Shown: positions 56,089-64,000, counted from the first letter of the stretch. The stretch is DNA of 64,000 nucleotides from Nitrosopumilus sp. (GCA_029862745.1 JAOTWS010000003.1:186001-250000); one strand, 5' to 3'. The notes: generated from the sequence alone by a model not told the origin. A program made the numbers and translations.

Positions 56089-56712
56089 TTAATAACATTC
56101 CTGTTTTAATTGATTAAGAAATTTTTTTAACACCAAAGTTCTTTTTTTGGCCTCAATTTTCGCAGATTTTGTGTGCATTAAAGATTCAAGTTTAAGTAGT
56201 TTTTGAAAAAAATGATCAACTGTCCATATTTTATCATTAGGCTTACGTTTATTGCAGAAAGGATCGCTTGGATTGTAAAACGGTCGCTTAAGTGAGCCTG
56301 CTGTAGCAAATACTCGTGCAATGCCTATAGCTCCCAAAGCATCTAATCTATCAGCATCCTGAAGAATTTTTCCTTCTAGAGTTTCAGGAATTTTATTTTG
56401 TGAAAAACTATGGTCGCGAATGGCATCTAAAATTATCAAGATTTCTTTATTGGAAAAAGAATATTTTTTTAAAATTTGTTTTGACTTTTTTGCGCTATGA
56501 ATTGAAGAAAGATTAGAATATTTGTGAGATTTTGGATAAGATACTACATCATGCAATAATGCAGCACATAAGACCAATTTCTCATTTGCCTTTTCTGTTT
56601 TGCATATTTTTTGAACGTTATTGTATACTCTCATAATATGTTCAAAATCATGAGATGGATCATTTTGAATTATTTTTTTTACATCACTTTTAATTAAATC
56701 AAGAACTTTCAT
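56089..56712 (-). CDS. HD-domain phosphohydrolase
   Basis: A 207-aa HD-superfamily protein. The metal-binding residues are in DPSHDFEHIMRVYNN (H...), CAALLHDVVSYPK (HD) and ILQDADRLDALGAIGIARVF (D). Similar to YedJ/RelA-SpoT-like stand-alone HD hydrolases acting on nucleotides or phosphate esters; substrate unknown. The start directly abuts the end of the membrane protein gene upstream, so the two are cotranscribed. Confidence 0.9.
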   Translation of the reverse strand: MKVLDLIKSDVKKIIQNDPSHDFEHIMRVYNNVQKICKTEKANEKLVLCAALLHDVVSYPKSHKYSNLSSIHSAKKSKQILKKYSFSNKEILIILDAIRDHSFSQNKIPETLEGKILQDADRLDALGAIGIARVFATAGSLKRPFYNPSDPFCNKRKPNDKIWTVDHFFQKLLKLESLMHTKSAKIEAKKRTLVLKKFLNQLKQECY

Positions 56713-57333
56713 TTAGAATCTCCATATTTTTGGCTTGACGAATTTTAATTTTTTTTGAGTGATTAATACGGTCCAATTGACAGATGCAAAAAAAACTATC
56801 AACATAATGCCAAAACTATCAATTAATAAAATTCCAGTAAGACGGTCTTCAAATATGTCTAAAAAAGGTTTCAATACTGCATTTCCAAAATAAATCATCA
56901 TAATATAAGAAATAGTCCGGCCAAACCAAAATCCAGCATACATTCCAATATTTTTTACACGCATTAGCCCGTATGCAATAAACAATATGTTACTTGGAAG
57001 TGGAGTTGCACCAAACAAAAATGATGCAAGTAAATAACCATATTTTTTTTTGTTAAGATAACTACCAATTATGTCAAGATTAGATTTCTGTTCTTCTCCA
57101 ACAAAGGTTCTAAATAATCCACTTATTTTTTTGAGTGTAAATCTACCAATTGTGGCACCAGTTGCACCAACCATTGCAAGAATTACTACATTTAAGCTTG
57201 GATCCAGAAGGTAGAAAGATGTTAATATAATCCAGCTTGGAGGCATTAAAATCGGCGCAGCGTTTACTCCGATTAATACAAGAAAAATGCCAAAATACGA
57301 ATATTCTCCAAAAATTTCAAAAACATCCACCAT
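56713..57333 (-). CDS. DedA/VTT-family membrane protein
   Basis: A 206-aa protein with four or five hydrophobic segments. SWIILTSFYLLDPSL and MVGATGATIGRFTLKKIS (G-x-x-x-G-R) followed by ASFLFGATPLPSNILFIAYGL resemble the VTT (SNARE-associated/DedA) reentrant core, where F/Y-G-x(2)-P-x-P is characteristic. Such proteins act as lipid scramblases or transporters. First gene of a two-gene unit with the HD hydrolase. Confidence 0.82.
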   Translation of the reverse strand: MVDVFEIFGEYSYFGIFLVLIGVNAAPILMPPSWIILTSFYLLDPSLNVVILAMVGATGATIGRFTLKKISGLFRTFVGEEQKSNLDIIGSYLNKKKYGYLLASFLFGATPLPSNILFIAYGLMRVKNIGMYAGFWFGRTISYIMMIYFGNAVLKPFLDIFEDRLTGILLIDSFGIMLIVFFASVNWTVLITQKKLKFVKPKIWRF

Positions 57334-57519
57334 CTTTCTAGAATTATGTTATTTTTTTTTTGTTTCTAAACCCTTGTATCTAGGTTCATTCGGAAAAAAT
57401 TTTATTTTGATCTAAAAAGTTAAAAAAATTTCATGTTTTTCAATTCTTTTATCATGTTTTACAATAAATCGGATCAATCATACAATATACTTATAAGTGA
57501 TTCATGTACATGTTTACTC

Positions 57520-57642
57520 ATGTCCGAGTTAATTTGGAAGTGTTTTCGATGTAACCTAACTTTCAAAGACACGGAACTGGCAAGAATGCATAAAGAAATT
57601 TCATCTCATTCTATAACCAAAATTAAAGCAATAGCAGTATAA
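57520..57642 (+). CDS. 40-aa C2H2-type mini zinc finger
   Basis: A small protein with WKCFRCNLTFKDTE and RMHKEISSHSITKIKAIAV, giving C-x2-C followed by H-x5-H. Clear paralogue of the 42-aa protein at 33231-33359. I start at ATG 57520 because a TTATAAGT box (57491-57498) lies 26 nt upstream; the frame is open to ATG 57433, but those extra residues are unlike the paralogue. Probably a DNA-, RNA- or protein-binding finger. Confidence 0.7.
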   Translation: MSELIWKCFRCNLTFKDTELARMHKEISSHSITKIKAIAV

Positions 57643-57908
57643 TCTCAGATATTTTAATAGATCTAGTAGTACAAATCAGAGTAGATTGGATATAAATTTA
57701 GTCAAATCTTTCAAATTAGAGTAAAATAAAATGATATTTCCTAGTCTAGTTATTAAGATTCACGGTCTTAGGATAAAGCATGATTCTTTTTGAATTTCAA
57801 TTAATATTGCATGATGAGGTATTTGATGTAACATATTACAAAGGCAACTTAAACCAGATCTGATTTCTACGCAAGATCTATAAACTATAACTTTGGAAAA
57901 ACTACATA

Positions 57909-57998
57909 TTGAATGAATCATCTGCACCATGCACAAGTTGCATGATAGAGCATGCATCAGGAGTTGGATGTTTATGCGACTACCATCAAAATAAGTAA
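57909..57998 (+). CDS. 29-aa cysteine-rich peptide
   Basis: A small frame from TTG 57909 encodes a 29-aa peptide with CTSC (Cys8, Cys11) and CLC (Cys21, Cys23) plus two histidines, suited to one zinc site. A CTATAAAC box (57878-57885) lies about 27 nt upstream, as expected for a leaderless start. The Cys spacing and promoter are the support. Function unknown. Confidence 0.5.
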   Translation: MNESSAPCTSCMIEHASGVGCLCDYHQNK

Positions 57999-58060
57999 TA
58001 TGCTTTACGATTGATTTCTCAAATTAGTTTTAATGTAGAGTATAGTATTGTCAATAGATA

Positions 58061-58285
58061 ATGGAGATTGCACATATTCTTGTAAAATGTGATGATGAAA
58101 ATGATGATGTGTTAGATGAGCTGCAATTAATTGACGGGGTAAAAGAAGTTAAAAAAACGTTTGGCGCATATAATGCAGTGGTAAAACTAGAAGCAGAAAC
58201 TGTTTCAAAAATCAAAAATATAATATCAGACAAAATACGTAACAAACGAGGGGTATTAAGTACACTGACTCTTGTAACTGCTTAA
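58061..58285 (+). CDS. Stand-alone Lrp/AsnC ligand-binding (RAM) domain protein
   Basis: A 74-aa protein made of only the RAM (alpha/beta) domain of Lrp/AsnC regulators: MEIAHILVKCDDEND at the start, LQLIDGVKEVKKTFGAYNAVVKLEAE in the middle (family G-V-x-x-(V)-x-x-x-x-G-x-Y-D-x-x-V) and LSTLTLVTA at the end. It has no DNA-binding helix-turn-helix. Such proteins bind amino acids and can form mixed oligomers with full-length Lrp. Starts at ATG 58061. Confidence 0.85.
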   Translation: MEIAHILVKCDDENDDVLDELQLIDGVKEVKKTFGAYNAVVKLEAETVSKIKNIISDKIRNKRGVLSTLTLVTA

Positions 58286-58349
58286 AGATCGAAATATCAA
58301 TTCATTTGTCAGTAAGATCTATAAACTAAGATCTTCTCATTGTTATAAA

Positions 58350-58424
58350 GTGTCTAAAATTGTTAAATGGTGGGAAGGAACGATTGAAGAATTAGAAGAA
58401 GATATTGAATGTGAGATTTCTTAA
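58350..58424 (+). CDS. Possible 24-aa acidic peptide
   Basis: GTG 58350 opens a 24-aa frame (MSKIVKWWEGTIEELEED..., ending ECEIS). It is acidic and helical. No properly placed TATA box is visible; TTATAAAG lies directly at the start. Weak support. Confidence 0.25.
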   Translation: MSKIVKWWEGTIEELEEDIECEIS

Positions 58425-58785
58425 TTTTAATTTATCAGCACACCACGAATATATTCAAGAAAAATGTATTAGTTACTAATTAATCCACAATTAAATTATA
58501 ATTTTGCGGGATCTTTGATCTAGAGTTTAACACACATCTTTTGTTACTGTTTTGATATAAACCCATTTTTTTGGGTCCAACACTAAAAGAACAACCTGAG
58601 AAAACAAGTATTTTTCTTATCATATATTGTGAAAATGATTCTCTACATTGTTTGATCACAGTTACAGGTATTTTGTAGTTTGAATAAAGTAGTTAGAAAT
58701 ACTAGCAAAAAACAAATGCCAAATCTCCACTAATTAATAACATATTTTTTTGAATTATTATTGAAAAGGTAAATCAAAAGAAACA
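58425..58785. other. Intergenic region with one small hairpin
   Basis: ACCCA (58561-58565) and TGGGT (58572-58576) enclose six T residues. No gene recognised in this 360-nt gap. Confidence 0.3.
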
Positions 58786-60107
58786 CTAATGATCCGCAGG
58801 TAATTTGTCTGGTTTAATTCTCTTATCAAAGAACAAACAGGCAGTAAGATCTCCCCCCACATTTACCATGGTTCTTGTCATATCCAAGATTCTATCTACA
58901 CCTAAAAGTAGAACTATTCCAATAACAGGCACCACAGTAGCTAAGAGAATAGAAGATAAAATTACGATACCTGCACCAGGCGCAGAGGGTGCACCAATGG
59001 ATGCCATAAGAGCAGTAACTGCAATTAGAATAATTGTTGTTGTCCCAAGTTCTATATTGAAAAGATGTGCAAGAAAAAACACTGCCACTATTTGGTATAA
59101 TGCAGTACCATTCATGTTAATTGTAGCACCAAGTGGAATTACAAATTGGGAAACTGCAGATTTGACTTTCATCTTTTCTTCTGCAGTTTTCAAAGAAACA
59201 GGCATCACAGCAGCTGAGCTTGAAGTTGAAAATGCTAACAGTAAAGGATCTTTCATCATTTTTAATGTGGATAAAACTGTCTCTTAGCAAAGACTTTGAT
59301 GATAATGATGTAAACTAACATCATTATGAAAAGACCAATAACCACTGTTGCCATACAGGTACCAAGACCTACAAGTGCATCAAGGCCGACTTTAGATACG
59401 ATATCTGTCATTAAACCAAATGCTGCAAATAGGGCCAATCTCATTGCCTAAGAAACAACCTTCATAGTAATCTCCTGTATCGATTCCAGCAGATCCATTA
59501 TTGGTTCAGATTTTTTTAGGTAGCGATATCATTGCAACTGCAACAAATAGTGCAAAGACGATTTATGCTTAGCATTTCTCCAGACATAAAAGATGTTAAA
59601 GGATTGCTTGGTATGATACCTATGATATGTTGAGGAATCTCAAGAAAATTAAATTCAATATTTTCTACAAGTTGTTCTGTTTTATCGATTTCCAAACTTT
59701 CTAACATTGATTCACTATCAACAAAACTCCCTGGTACTATGGCGGTAGCTACAAAGACACCAATGCCTAATGCAATAACTGTAGTTACAACAAAAAATAC
59801 AGCAACAGAGATCCCCATGGTTCGAAGTTGCTCTACACTTCCAGCTGACAAGAGACCTCTAATGATAGAGGCAAAAATAAGAGGGATTATTATCATCTGA
59901 ATGATCTTGAGAAACAAATGAGCAGGAATAGAAAGCCAAGTAATGATGATTTCACTAGTATCTTTCTCCACAATTCCTGTTTCAGGTCCTAAAAAAACTC
60001 CTAACAATAAACCTAAAAATAATCCAACAAGAACCTGTGCCCATAATTTTTTTTTTAATTAGATAAGTTACCTGGGGAGTAATGGATTTGAATGATTGTA
60101 TCACCAT
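58786..60107 (-). pseudogene. Broken glutamate/dicarboxylate symporter (SDF family)
   Basis: Three disconnected frames (60007-59516, 59444-59262, 59259-58786) together spell one DctA/GltP-like Na+/H+:dicarboxylate symporter: KIIQMIIIPLIFASI, the serine-rich AFSTSSSAAVMPVS hairpin, GATINMNGTAL and GAPSAPGAGIV. The N-terminus restarts from ATG 60107 across a run of ten T at 60047-60056, another frameshift. An extra base lies near 59565, another shift near 59520, a TAG stop at 59448-59450 where Trp is expected, and a shift near 59275. At least four frameshifts and one nonsense codon show real decay. Confidence 0.9.
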
Positions 60108-60159
60108 TTTAATCTCAATCCTTTAACATATTTGAAAAACATCTTACAGGTTCTCAAAA

Positions 60160-60615
60160 TTATTTAACAATCAAAATAGGACAAGTTAGACCTCGCATAA
60201 GATAGTTTGCCATACTTTCATGATATTTCTCTTCAGTAGGAGTTATTTTGGTCTGTCCTATAACAACCAACTCTATCTTATTTTCTTCTGCATACTCGGC
60301 GATGGTGTTGGGAGCAAAAGAGGATTTTAAAACAACATGTTTTAGTGGATTTTTTAGTTTTTTTGTGTCATACTCAATATTTTCTAATTCTTTTTGAATG
60401 ACTTTTTTTTTATTTTCAAATTCATCCTTTTTATTTTTGTTAAATAATGTTTCAAGCGATGTAGTTTCAATACATGTGATCAATGTTACTTCTCCATCGA
60501 TTTTTTCTGCAAGATCTATGGCAGCTCCTAACCCTCGTTTTGCACCTGACGTTGAATTGTATGGTACTAAAATAGAATTAAAACGAAAACTATCATTCAT
60601 AACTAAACTTTGCAT
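60160..60615 (-). CDS. Universal stress protein (UspA family)
   Basis: A 151-aa UspA-fold protein. FNSILVPYNSTSGAKRGLGAAIDLAEKIDGEVTLI is the typical first strand and helix, and ELVVIGQTKI and LTCPILIVK the closing ones. The usual ATP motif G-x2-G-x9-G-(S/T) is degenerate (GQTKITP...), so ATP binding is doubtful. Usp proteins help cells survive stress. It lies next to the broken symporter, 50 nt upstream of it on the same strand. Confidence 0.88.
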   Translation of the reverse strand: MQSLVMNDSFRFNSILVPYNSTSGAKRGLGAAIDLAEKIDGEVTLITCIETTSLETLFNKNKKDEFENKKKVIQKELENIEYDTKKLKNPLKHVVLKSSFAPNTIAEYAEENKIELVVIGQTKITPTEEKYHESMANYLMRGLTCPILIVK

Positions 60616-60910
60616 ATATCCTGAATTTAACCTAAGCGTAATTTTCAGAAGTGAGAATTAGTAAAGGATTCACTAGTGGTAATTGAAACAAAAATAACAA
60701 GATAACATAACAGTATTATATTCTATTTTAAAACATTCTTTTCTTTAGATTGTGGATGCAGAAGATCCCTATCAGATTTATTAGTTTGTATTAGGTGGAA
60801 TTACAAGTACTTTATTTGAGGTACACAATGATTGTGATTTTAAGCTAGTTGTATGATTTATGAATAAAAAATAGTAAATAAAAAAAATTAATTTATTCAG
60901 TGACTTTGAT

Positions 60911-61069
60911 TTAAGATGCTGTAAATTTGAAACCTATTTTTGCATGAGTGTCATCGCAGCTTGGTTGGGTGCAGGATTTTCCAAATCTACACAATGTTAT
61001 TGTTGTTTTTCTATCTACTTCCACTAGTAATGGGCCATTTTCTTCTGCCTTGATTTTTACATTGGTCAT
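60911..61069 (-). CDS. Atypical CDGSH iron-sulfur protein
   Basis: A 52-aa CDGSH-type protein. ENGPLLVEV leads into LCRFGKSCTQPSCDDTHAKIGF. The family consensus is C-x-C-x2-(S/T)-x3-P-x-C-D-G-x-H. Here the second cysteine is Phe, a new Cys sits four residues later, and Gly is Asp; the third Cys and the His remain. I start at ATG 61069, since TTTATTG lies about 27 nt upstream and the earlier in-frame ATG at 61126 adds 19 unmatched residues. CDGSH proteins carry a redox-active 2Fe-2S cluster. Confidence 0.8.
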   Translation of the reverse strand: MTNVKIKAEENGPLLVEVDRKTTITLCRFGKSCTQPSCDDTHAKIGFKFTAS

Positions 61070-61193
61070 TATTTTTATTCTAACTTTATTTTCAATAAAC
61101 AATGCTAATTTTTGTAATTTTATCATTAATTATCCACTATAATATGACCAAAATTAATGATTGTAGTATGTTATCTTGGAAAAAATTTGTGAA

Positions 61194-61286
61194 ATGGTTA
61201 TTTCTAGAAGAGTAACAAAATCTCAATGTAGAGGTCGAGATGGAAAAAGTGGAAAGAAAACAAATGGATCATGTGAAAAAATATGA
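61194..61286 (+). CDS. Possible 30-aa basic peptide
   Basis: ATG 61194 opens a 30-aa frame (MVISRRVTKSQCRGRDGKSG..., ending NGSCEKI) with many Lys/Arg and two Cys; an in-frame TTG at 61176 could extend it. It lies before a histone-H1-like gene. No good TATA box seen. Confidence 0.35.
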   Translation: MVISRRVTKSQCRGRDGKSGKKTNGSCEKI

Positions 61287-61372
61287 TTTCAAATATGTGC
61301 TAAAAATATTTGAGTTTACATAAAAAATTACTGATGTACATGTTATTTACATCATTAATTATCTATTAGATC

Positions 61373-61681
61373 ATGGCAGCAAAAAAACGTACAGCCAAAA
61401 GAAAACCAACTAGAAAAATAAAGAGGGCTGTAAGAAAAACTACTAGCAAAGCAAAAAGATCAATCCCAAAAGCAAAGAAAGCTGTGAGAAAAGTTAAACG
61501 TACAGTGAGTAAGGCAAAGAAACGAGCTCAACTAGTAGCAAATAAAAGAAAAAAAGAACTTCAACAAGCAAATAACAAGATCAAAAGCATGAAGAAGTCT
61601 CTAAAAACTATAGAAAAATCTGCACGAAAAAAGAAAACAGATTATCAAAAAGCACTGAAGAGAGCAACACAAACTCAATAA
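61373..61681 (+). CDS. Lysine-rich histone-H1-like protein
   Basis: A 102-aa, extremely basic protein built from K/A/R/T-rich motifs (KRAVRKTTSKAKRSIPKAKK, then KKAVRKVKRTVSKAKKRA), followed by a helical tail. It looks like the C-terminal tail of eukaryotic histone H1 or bacterial Hc1-type proteins and would bind DNA or RNA non-specifically. No globular domain. A second such gene is at 63286. Starts at ATG 61373. Confidence 0.75.
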   Translation: MAAKKRTAKRKPTRKIKRAVRKTTSKAKRSIPKAKKAVRKVKRTVSKAKKRAQLVANKRKKELQQANNKIKSMKKSLKTIEKSARKKKTDYQKALKRATQTQ

Positions 61682-61711
61682 CTTTAGATGCTAGATTCTA
61701 TTTTTTCTTAA

Positions 61712-61916
61712 TTAGTCTCAGAATCACAGATATTTCATTTCATTTTGTACAACTTCGATTTTGTATTTTTTACACTGGGTCTTGTTCTCAGGGGATTAGT
61801 GGGTCGATCTATTTGTTCTAGGTATTATTGTTATAGGTTTTGGAGTTGGTACAAGATTTACTCAGGGAAACAATGAAAAATGGTTTACATATTTGATTAT
61901 ACAGAAAAAGACGTAG
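61712..61916 (+). pseudogene. Possible membrane-peptide remnant
   Basis: Two frames joined near 61800 give a hydrophobic stretch FVFFTLGLVLRGLV, then VDLFVLGIIVIGFGVGTRF, and a charged end NEKWFTYLIIQKKT. There is no start codon in frame and a shift in the middle, so it looks like a decayed small membrane gene. Tentative. Confidence 0.3.
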
Positions 61917-61945
61917 CACAATTTACTTGTTTGCTTATCTAGGCA

Positions 61946-62395
61946 TTAATTGACCTTAGTTATTTTGTGATCAATAAATCTGTATTTGGCACATTCTCGT
62001 TCCAGTATATTGTTACAGTCATGAATAAATGGAATTCTTTTATCAACAGATTCTGTTTGTGGGGTATCTGCTAGAAATTCAATAAAATCATACATTTCAT
62101 TCCATTCTAGTTTATAGTATAATTCACGTGTTTCCTCAATCGCATTAGCAAGATACCCATTGATTATAGTATAAGCTGGAACTTTGAAAAAATCATAAAG
62201 GATTCTTTCAAAAAACTTTTTGAGTTCAGGATTGTCTTGTATTAATACTGCTGATGGGAGTTTACCAACATCCAAATATTGTCTAAAAACTACGTTCCAG
62301 ATACTGTGTTTTAGGGTATCATCAACTGATTTGTTTTGATCTTTTTTTCGTTCCTCAATTCCTTCTCTTTGTGAGAAAGTTTTCTTAGATGTCAA
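61946..62395 (-). CDS. HEPN/AbiJ N-terminal-domain-like protein (short)
   Basis: A 149-aa protein resembling the N-terminal domain of AbiJ-type abortive-infection proteins: TFSQREGIEERKKDQNKSVDDTLKHSIWNVVFR matches the recurring F-S-x-R-x-G ... (L/I)-W-N-V pattern, and the end, NNILERECAKYRFIDHKIT, matches the (C)N-x-(V/I)L-x-x-E...YRF-(V/I)-D-x-x-(I) pattern. The usual longer C-terminal half is missing: translation stops right after this domain. Start is TTG 62395. HEPN domains are often RNases; catalytic residues are not visible here. Confidence 0.65.
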   Translation of the reverse strand: MTSKKTFSQREGIEERKKDQNKSVDDTLKHSIWNVVFRQYLDVGKLPSAVLIQDNPELKKFFERILYDFFKVPAYTIINGYLANAIEETRELYYKLEWNEMYDFIEFLADTPQTESVDKRIPFIHDCNNILERECAKYRFIDHKITKVN

Positions 62396-62520
62396 TGCAT
62401 ATCAATACGGATCTAGGGACCTAATAAACTACAGCAAAGAAAGATTATTTTCCAGAACAGAGTATCATATATTTAAAGTGACAATCATATTGTAGCGACA
62501 CTGGCACAAATTAATACGGA

Positions 62521-62880
62521 AACGATAAAAATTATGTATTTGATATTTGACGGTTTGCACTATATCTGCTCAGAGTACTCATACAATCAAAAATATGACT
62601 AAAATTCCCAAAACAAACCAGTGAATTTGAAATAGTAAATATCAATACTTTAAGTAGAACATCTACATCCAACACGAAGATCAATTACAATCATTACTGT
62701 AAAAGATATTAGTGCTCAGTAATGGCCAGATCAAAATGTTCATAGAATATTTGAATATACTAAGGGTTCCCACAATTCCTAATGCAACTGCCAAAATTAA
62801 AAATACAAAAGAAGTAACAATTCATACTGGAGTTTCTTTAATAAATGCAAAATATAATTTGGCATTGCAATAACTGTAAG
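62521..62880 (-). pseudogene. Decayed membrane-protein remnants
   Basis: On the minus strand, KLYFAFIKETPV is followed by a TGA (62822-62824) where Trp fits, then IVTSFVFLILAVALGIVG and SIFKYSMNILIWPLLS. Further down, HWFVLGILVIFLIV is followed by TGA (62579-62581), VL, and another TGA (62570-62572). Clear hydrophobic helices broken by stops indicate a dead gene or genes. No family recognised. Confidence 0.4.
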
Positions 62881-63285
62881 ATAGAGATTCCTACTATTCA
62901 TTTAACTAATATCAAAACTGAGAAAACCTGTTTTGATTATTTACAATATACAAAGTACAAAAATATTAAATGAAAATACAGTTATTGGCTTTAGCAGGGA
63001 TGTAATTAACATAGTTCCAGTTATTATTAAGCGATTATTTGTAAACAGTCCTATCAACGAAGAGTTAACTACATAATTTAAACAATAGTCAAAATAACAA
63101 AAGCCAGAAAAAATCTCGGTTAATGGCTACAAAAGGAAGTACTAGTATGTATGAATAGTCAATAAAAATATTTGAATTTTTTTTATTTCAATTTGTAAAA
63201 TAATTGGAGAGTTAGGGCATAGGATGAAAAAGAATCTATTTTGAAAATATATAAAAAAATATTAAAAAGTGAGAATAGAGTAAGA
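62881..63285. other. AT-rich intergenic region
   Basis: A 55-codon open frame at about 62910-63077 (+), containing VINIVPVIIKRLFVNSP, lacks any start codon; it may be a remnant. Nothing else recognised. Confidence 0.25.
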
Positions 63286-63633
63286 TTAAACTCTTCTTCC
63301 TCTAATGGTTCGTCTTGCTGCTCTACTATAAGCTGCTTTTGTGATTGCTTTACCTTTTTTAGCAGCAACTGTTCTTCGTGGTTTTGGTTTATTGGTTGAT
63401 GTGTTCACAGTTCTCTTTGCTGCATGCTTCCATGCGGGTTTTGCAGTTTTTGATCTGCTTGTTGTTTTAGCAGCAGTTCTTCTTGCAGGTCTTGTAGCTC
63501 TCTTGACAGTCTTTGTAGCTTTCTTTGCAGTTCTTCTTACAGGTCTTGTAGCTTTCTTGACAGTCTTTGTAGCTTTCTTTGCAGTTTTAGTTACAGCTTT
63601 CTTGATTTTTTTCTTTTGCTTACTAATTGCCAT
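63286..63633 (-). CDS. Histone-H1-like basic protein with internal repeat
   Basis: A 115-aa lysine/alanine/threonine-rich protein. Two nearly identical 18-residue units (KKATKTVK(K/R)ATRP(V/A)RRTA) stand in tandem near residues 17-52, then an SRSKTAKPAWKHAAKRT linker and an arginine-rich tail ending RRTIRGRRV. Like the protein at 61373 it probably coats DNA or RNA. The DNA repeats, 54 nt each at 63477-63530 and 63531-63584, differ at only two positions. ATG at 63633. Confidence 0.75.
   Translation of the reverse strand: MAISKQKKKIKKAVTKTAKKATKTVKKATRPVRRTAKKATKTVKRATRPARRTAAKTTSRSKTAKPAWKHAAKRTVNTSTNKPKPRRTVAAKKGKAITKAAYSRAARRTIRGRRV
63477..63584 (-). repeat. Tandem duplication, 2 x 54 nt, in frame
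   Basis: Two adjacent copies (63477-63530 and 63531-63584) with 52 of 54 bases identical. Each copy equals 18 codons and keeps the frame of the basic protein. Confidence 0.85.
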
Positions 63634-64000
63634 TATACAATAATGTGGCGTATATTTTTTAAGTTAAGACAAATAAATTAAATTAATAGTTTGTAAATTA
63701 AATCAACCTGAATGAATCTCATTTTATGATTTATTTTAAAATGTAAAACAGTACATTTAGCAGTAAATCAATTAAGCATGGATTAAATTTTTCTTAGTAT
63801 GTTTATCAAAATACATGTTAGTCTATACTAATCGGTGGTTGTTGATTTACAAATACAACATATAGAGATTATAATAAAAAAATACAAGAGATTCAAAATA
63901 TTTCCTCAAAGGTTTTTTTCAAAAATATAATTCAAACAGAAAATTAAACACCGTTAAGGATCTTATTGAAATGATCAAGATAATGAACAATATTGCCAAA
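63634..64000. other. Right-edge region
   Basis: AT-rich, no complete gene. At the very end ATG 63971 opens a frame (MIKIMNNIAK) that runs off the edge, with AAATTAAAC about 27 nt upstream; it may be the start of a gene, but too little is visible. Confidence 0.3.

Noticed and set aside
20470-62824. TGA read as tryptophan
   Set aside because: Intact genes here use TGG for Trp and end properly at TGA, and the affected frames also have frameshifts, so decay is simpler than recoding.
62910-63077. 55-codon plus-strand gene
   Set aside because: No start codon of any usual type and no promoter, so not called as a gene.

Overview
The window looks like a piece of an AT-rich chromosome from an ammonia-oxidising archaeon (Nitrososphaerota/Thaumarchaeota, Nitrosopumilus or Nitrosarchaeum-like). 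It encodes archaeal TBP and TFB, SRP19, S8e, Gar1, an XPB-Bax1 pair, a PAC2-family protein, coenzyme F420 genes (cofG, cofH, cofE) and many small genes typical of that phylum. Many promoters have a TATA-like box about 26 nt upstream of the start codon, as expected for leaderless archaeal mRNAs. No rRNA, tRNA, CRISPR array or insertion sequence was recognised.

Layout. 1-9.8 kb: a partial membrane gene, TBP, a tRNA-binding OB protein, a possible structured RNA leader, a START-like protein with a membrane glycosyltransferase, an HtrA protease, the coupled cofG-cofH-TldE-like operon, and a CaCA exchanger with a small unknown protein. 9.9-14.1 kb: a P-II-like protein, a small winged-helix regulator with a palindromic operator over its start codon, PAC2, purM and a cation/proton antiporter. 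14.1-18 kb: two complete isopropylmalate-dehydratase-type enzymes back to back, one bacterial-like and one archaeal-like. 18.4-23.5 kb: a second CaCA exchanger next to a paralogue of the same small protein, a decayed membrane gene, cofE and conserved unknowns. 23.5-29 kb: 2-oxoacid:ferredoxin oxidoreductase, a 47-aa Cys-rich protein, a D-2-hydroxyacid dehydrogenase and an alcohol dehydrogenase. 29.1-32.5 kb: scpA-scpB and the information-processing cluster S8e-SRP19-Gar1-TFB.

33.6-45.1 kb: sufC, a chlorite-dismutase-family heme protein, an aldo/keto reductase, and tetrapyrrole genes (fused siroheme decarboxylase, precorrin-2 dehydrogenase, hemA, hemB) interrupted by bax1-xpb. Siroheme decarboxylase plus precorrin-2 dehydrogenase points to heme synthesis through siroheme. 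45.8-48.2 kb: a histidine kinase and a receiver protein. 49-57.3 kb: a secreted TPR protein, an antiporter with CBS domains, a Cys-cluster winged-helix protein, an amidohydrolase-GNAT pair, an HD protein and a VTT-family membrane protein.

57.4-64 kb is accessory-like. It has mini zinc fingers, a stand-alone RAM domain, a heavily broken glutamate/dicarboxylate symporter pseudogene, a UspA protein, an atypical CDGSH protein, a HEPN/AbiJ-N-like protein, two histone-H1-like basic proteins and several membrane-gene remnants.

Reading the sequence directly added several small genes too short for ordinary gene calling: Cys-rich or zinc-finger proteins of 29-58 aa at 26474, 32884, 33231, 57520 and 57909, and small unknowns at 27708, 45584 and 52391. 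The most unusual signals are a four-hairpin cloverleaf RNA candidate at 1556-1634, a second RNA candidate with a terminator at about 43530-43654, the repeated exchanger plus small-protein pairing, and the palindromic operator at 10417-10433. All functions are inferred from sequence features; no database search was run.
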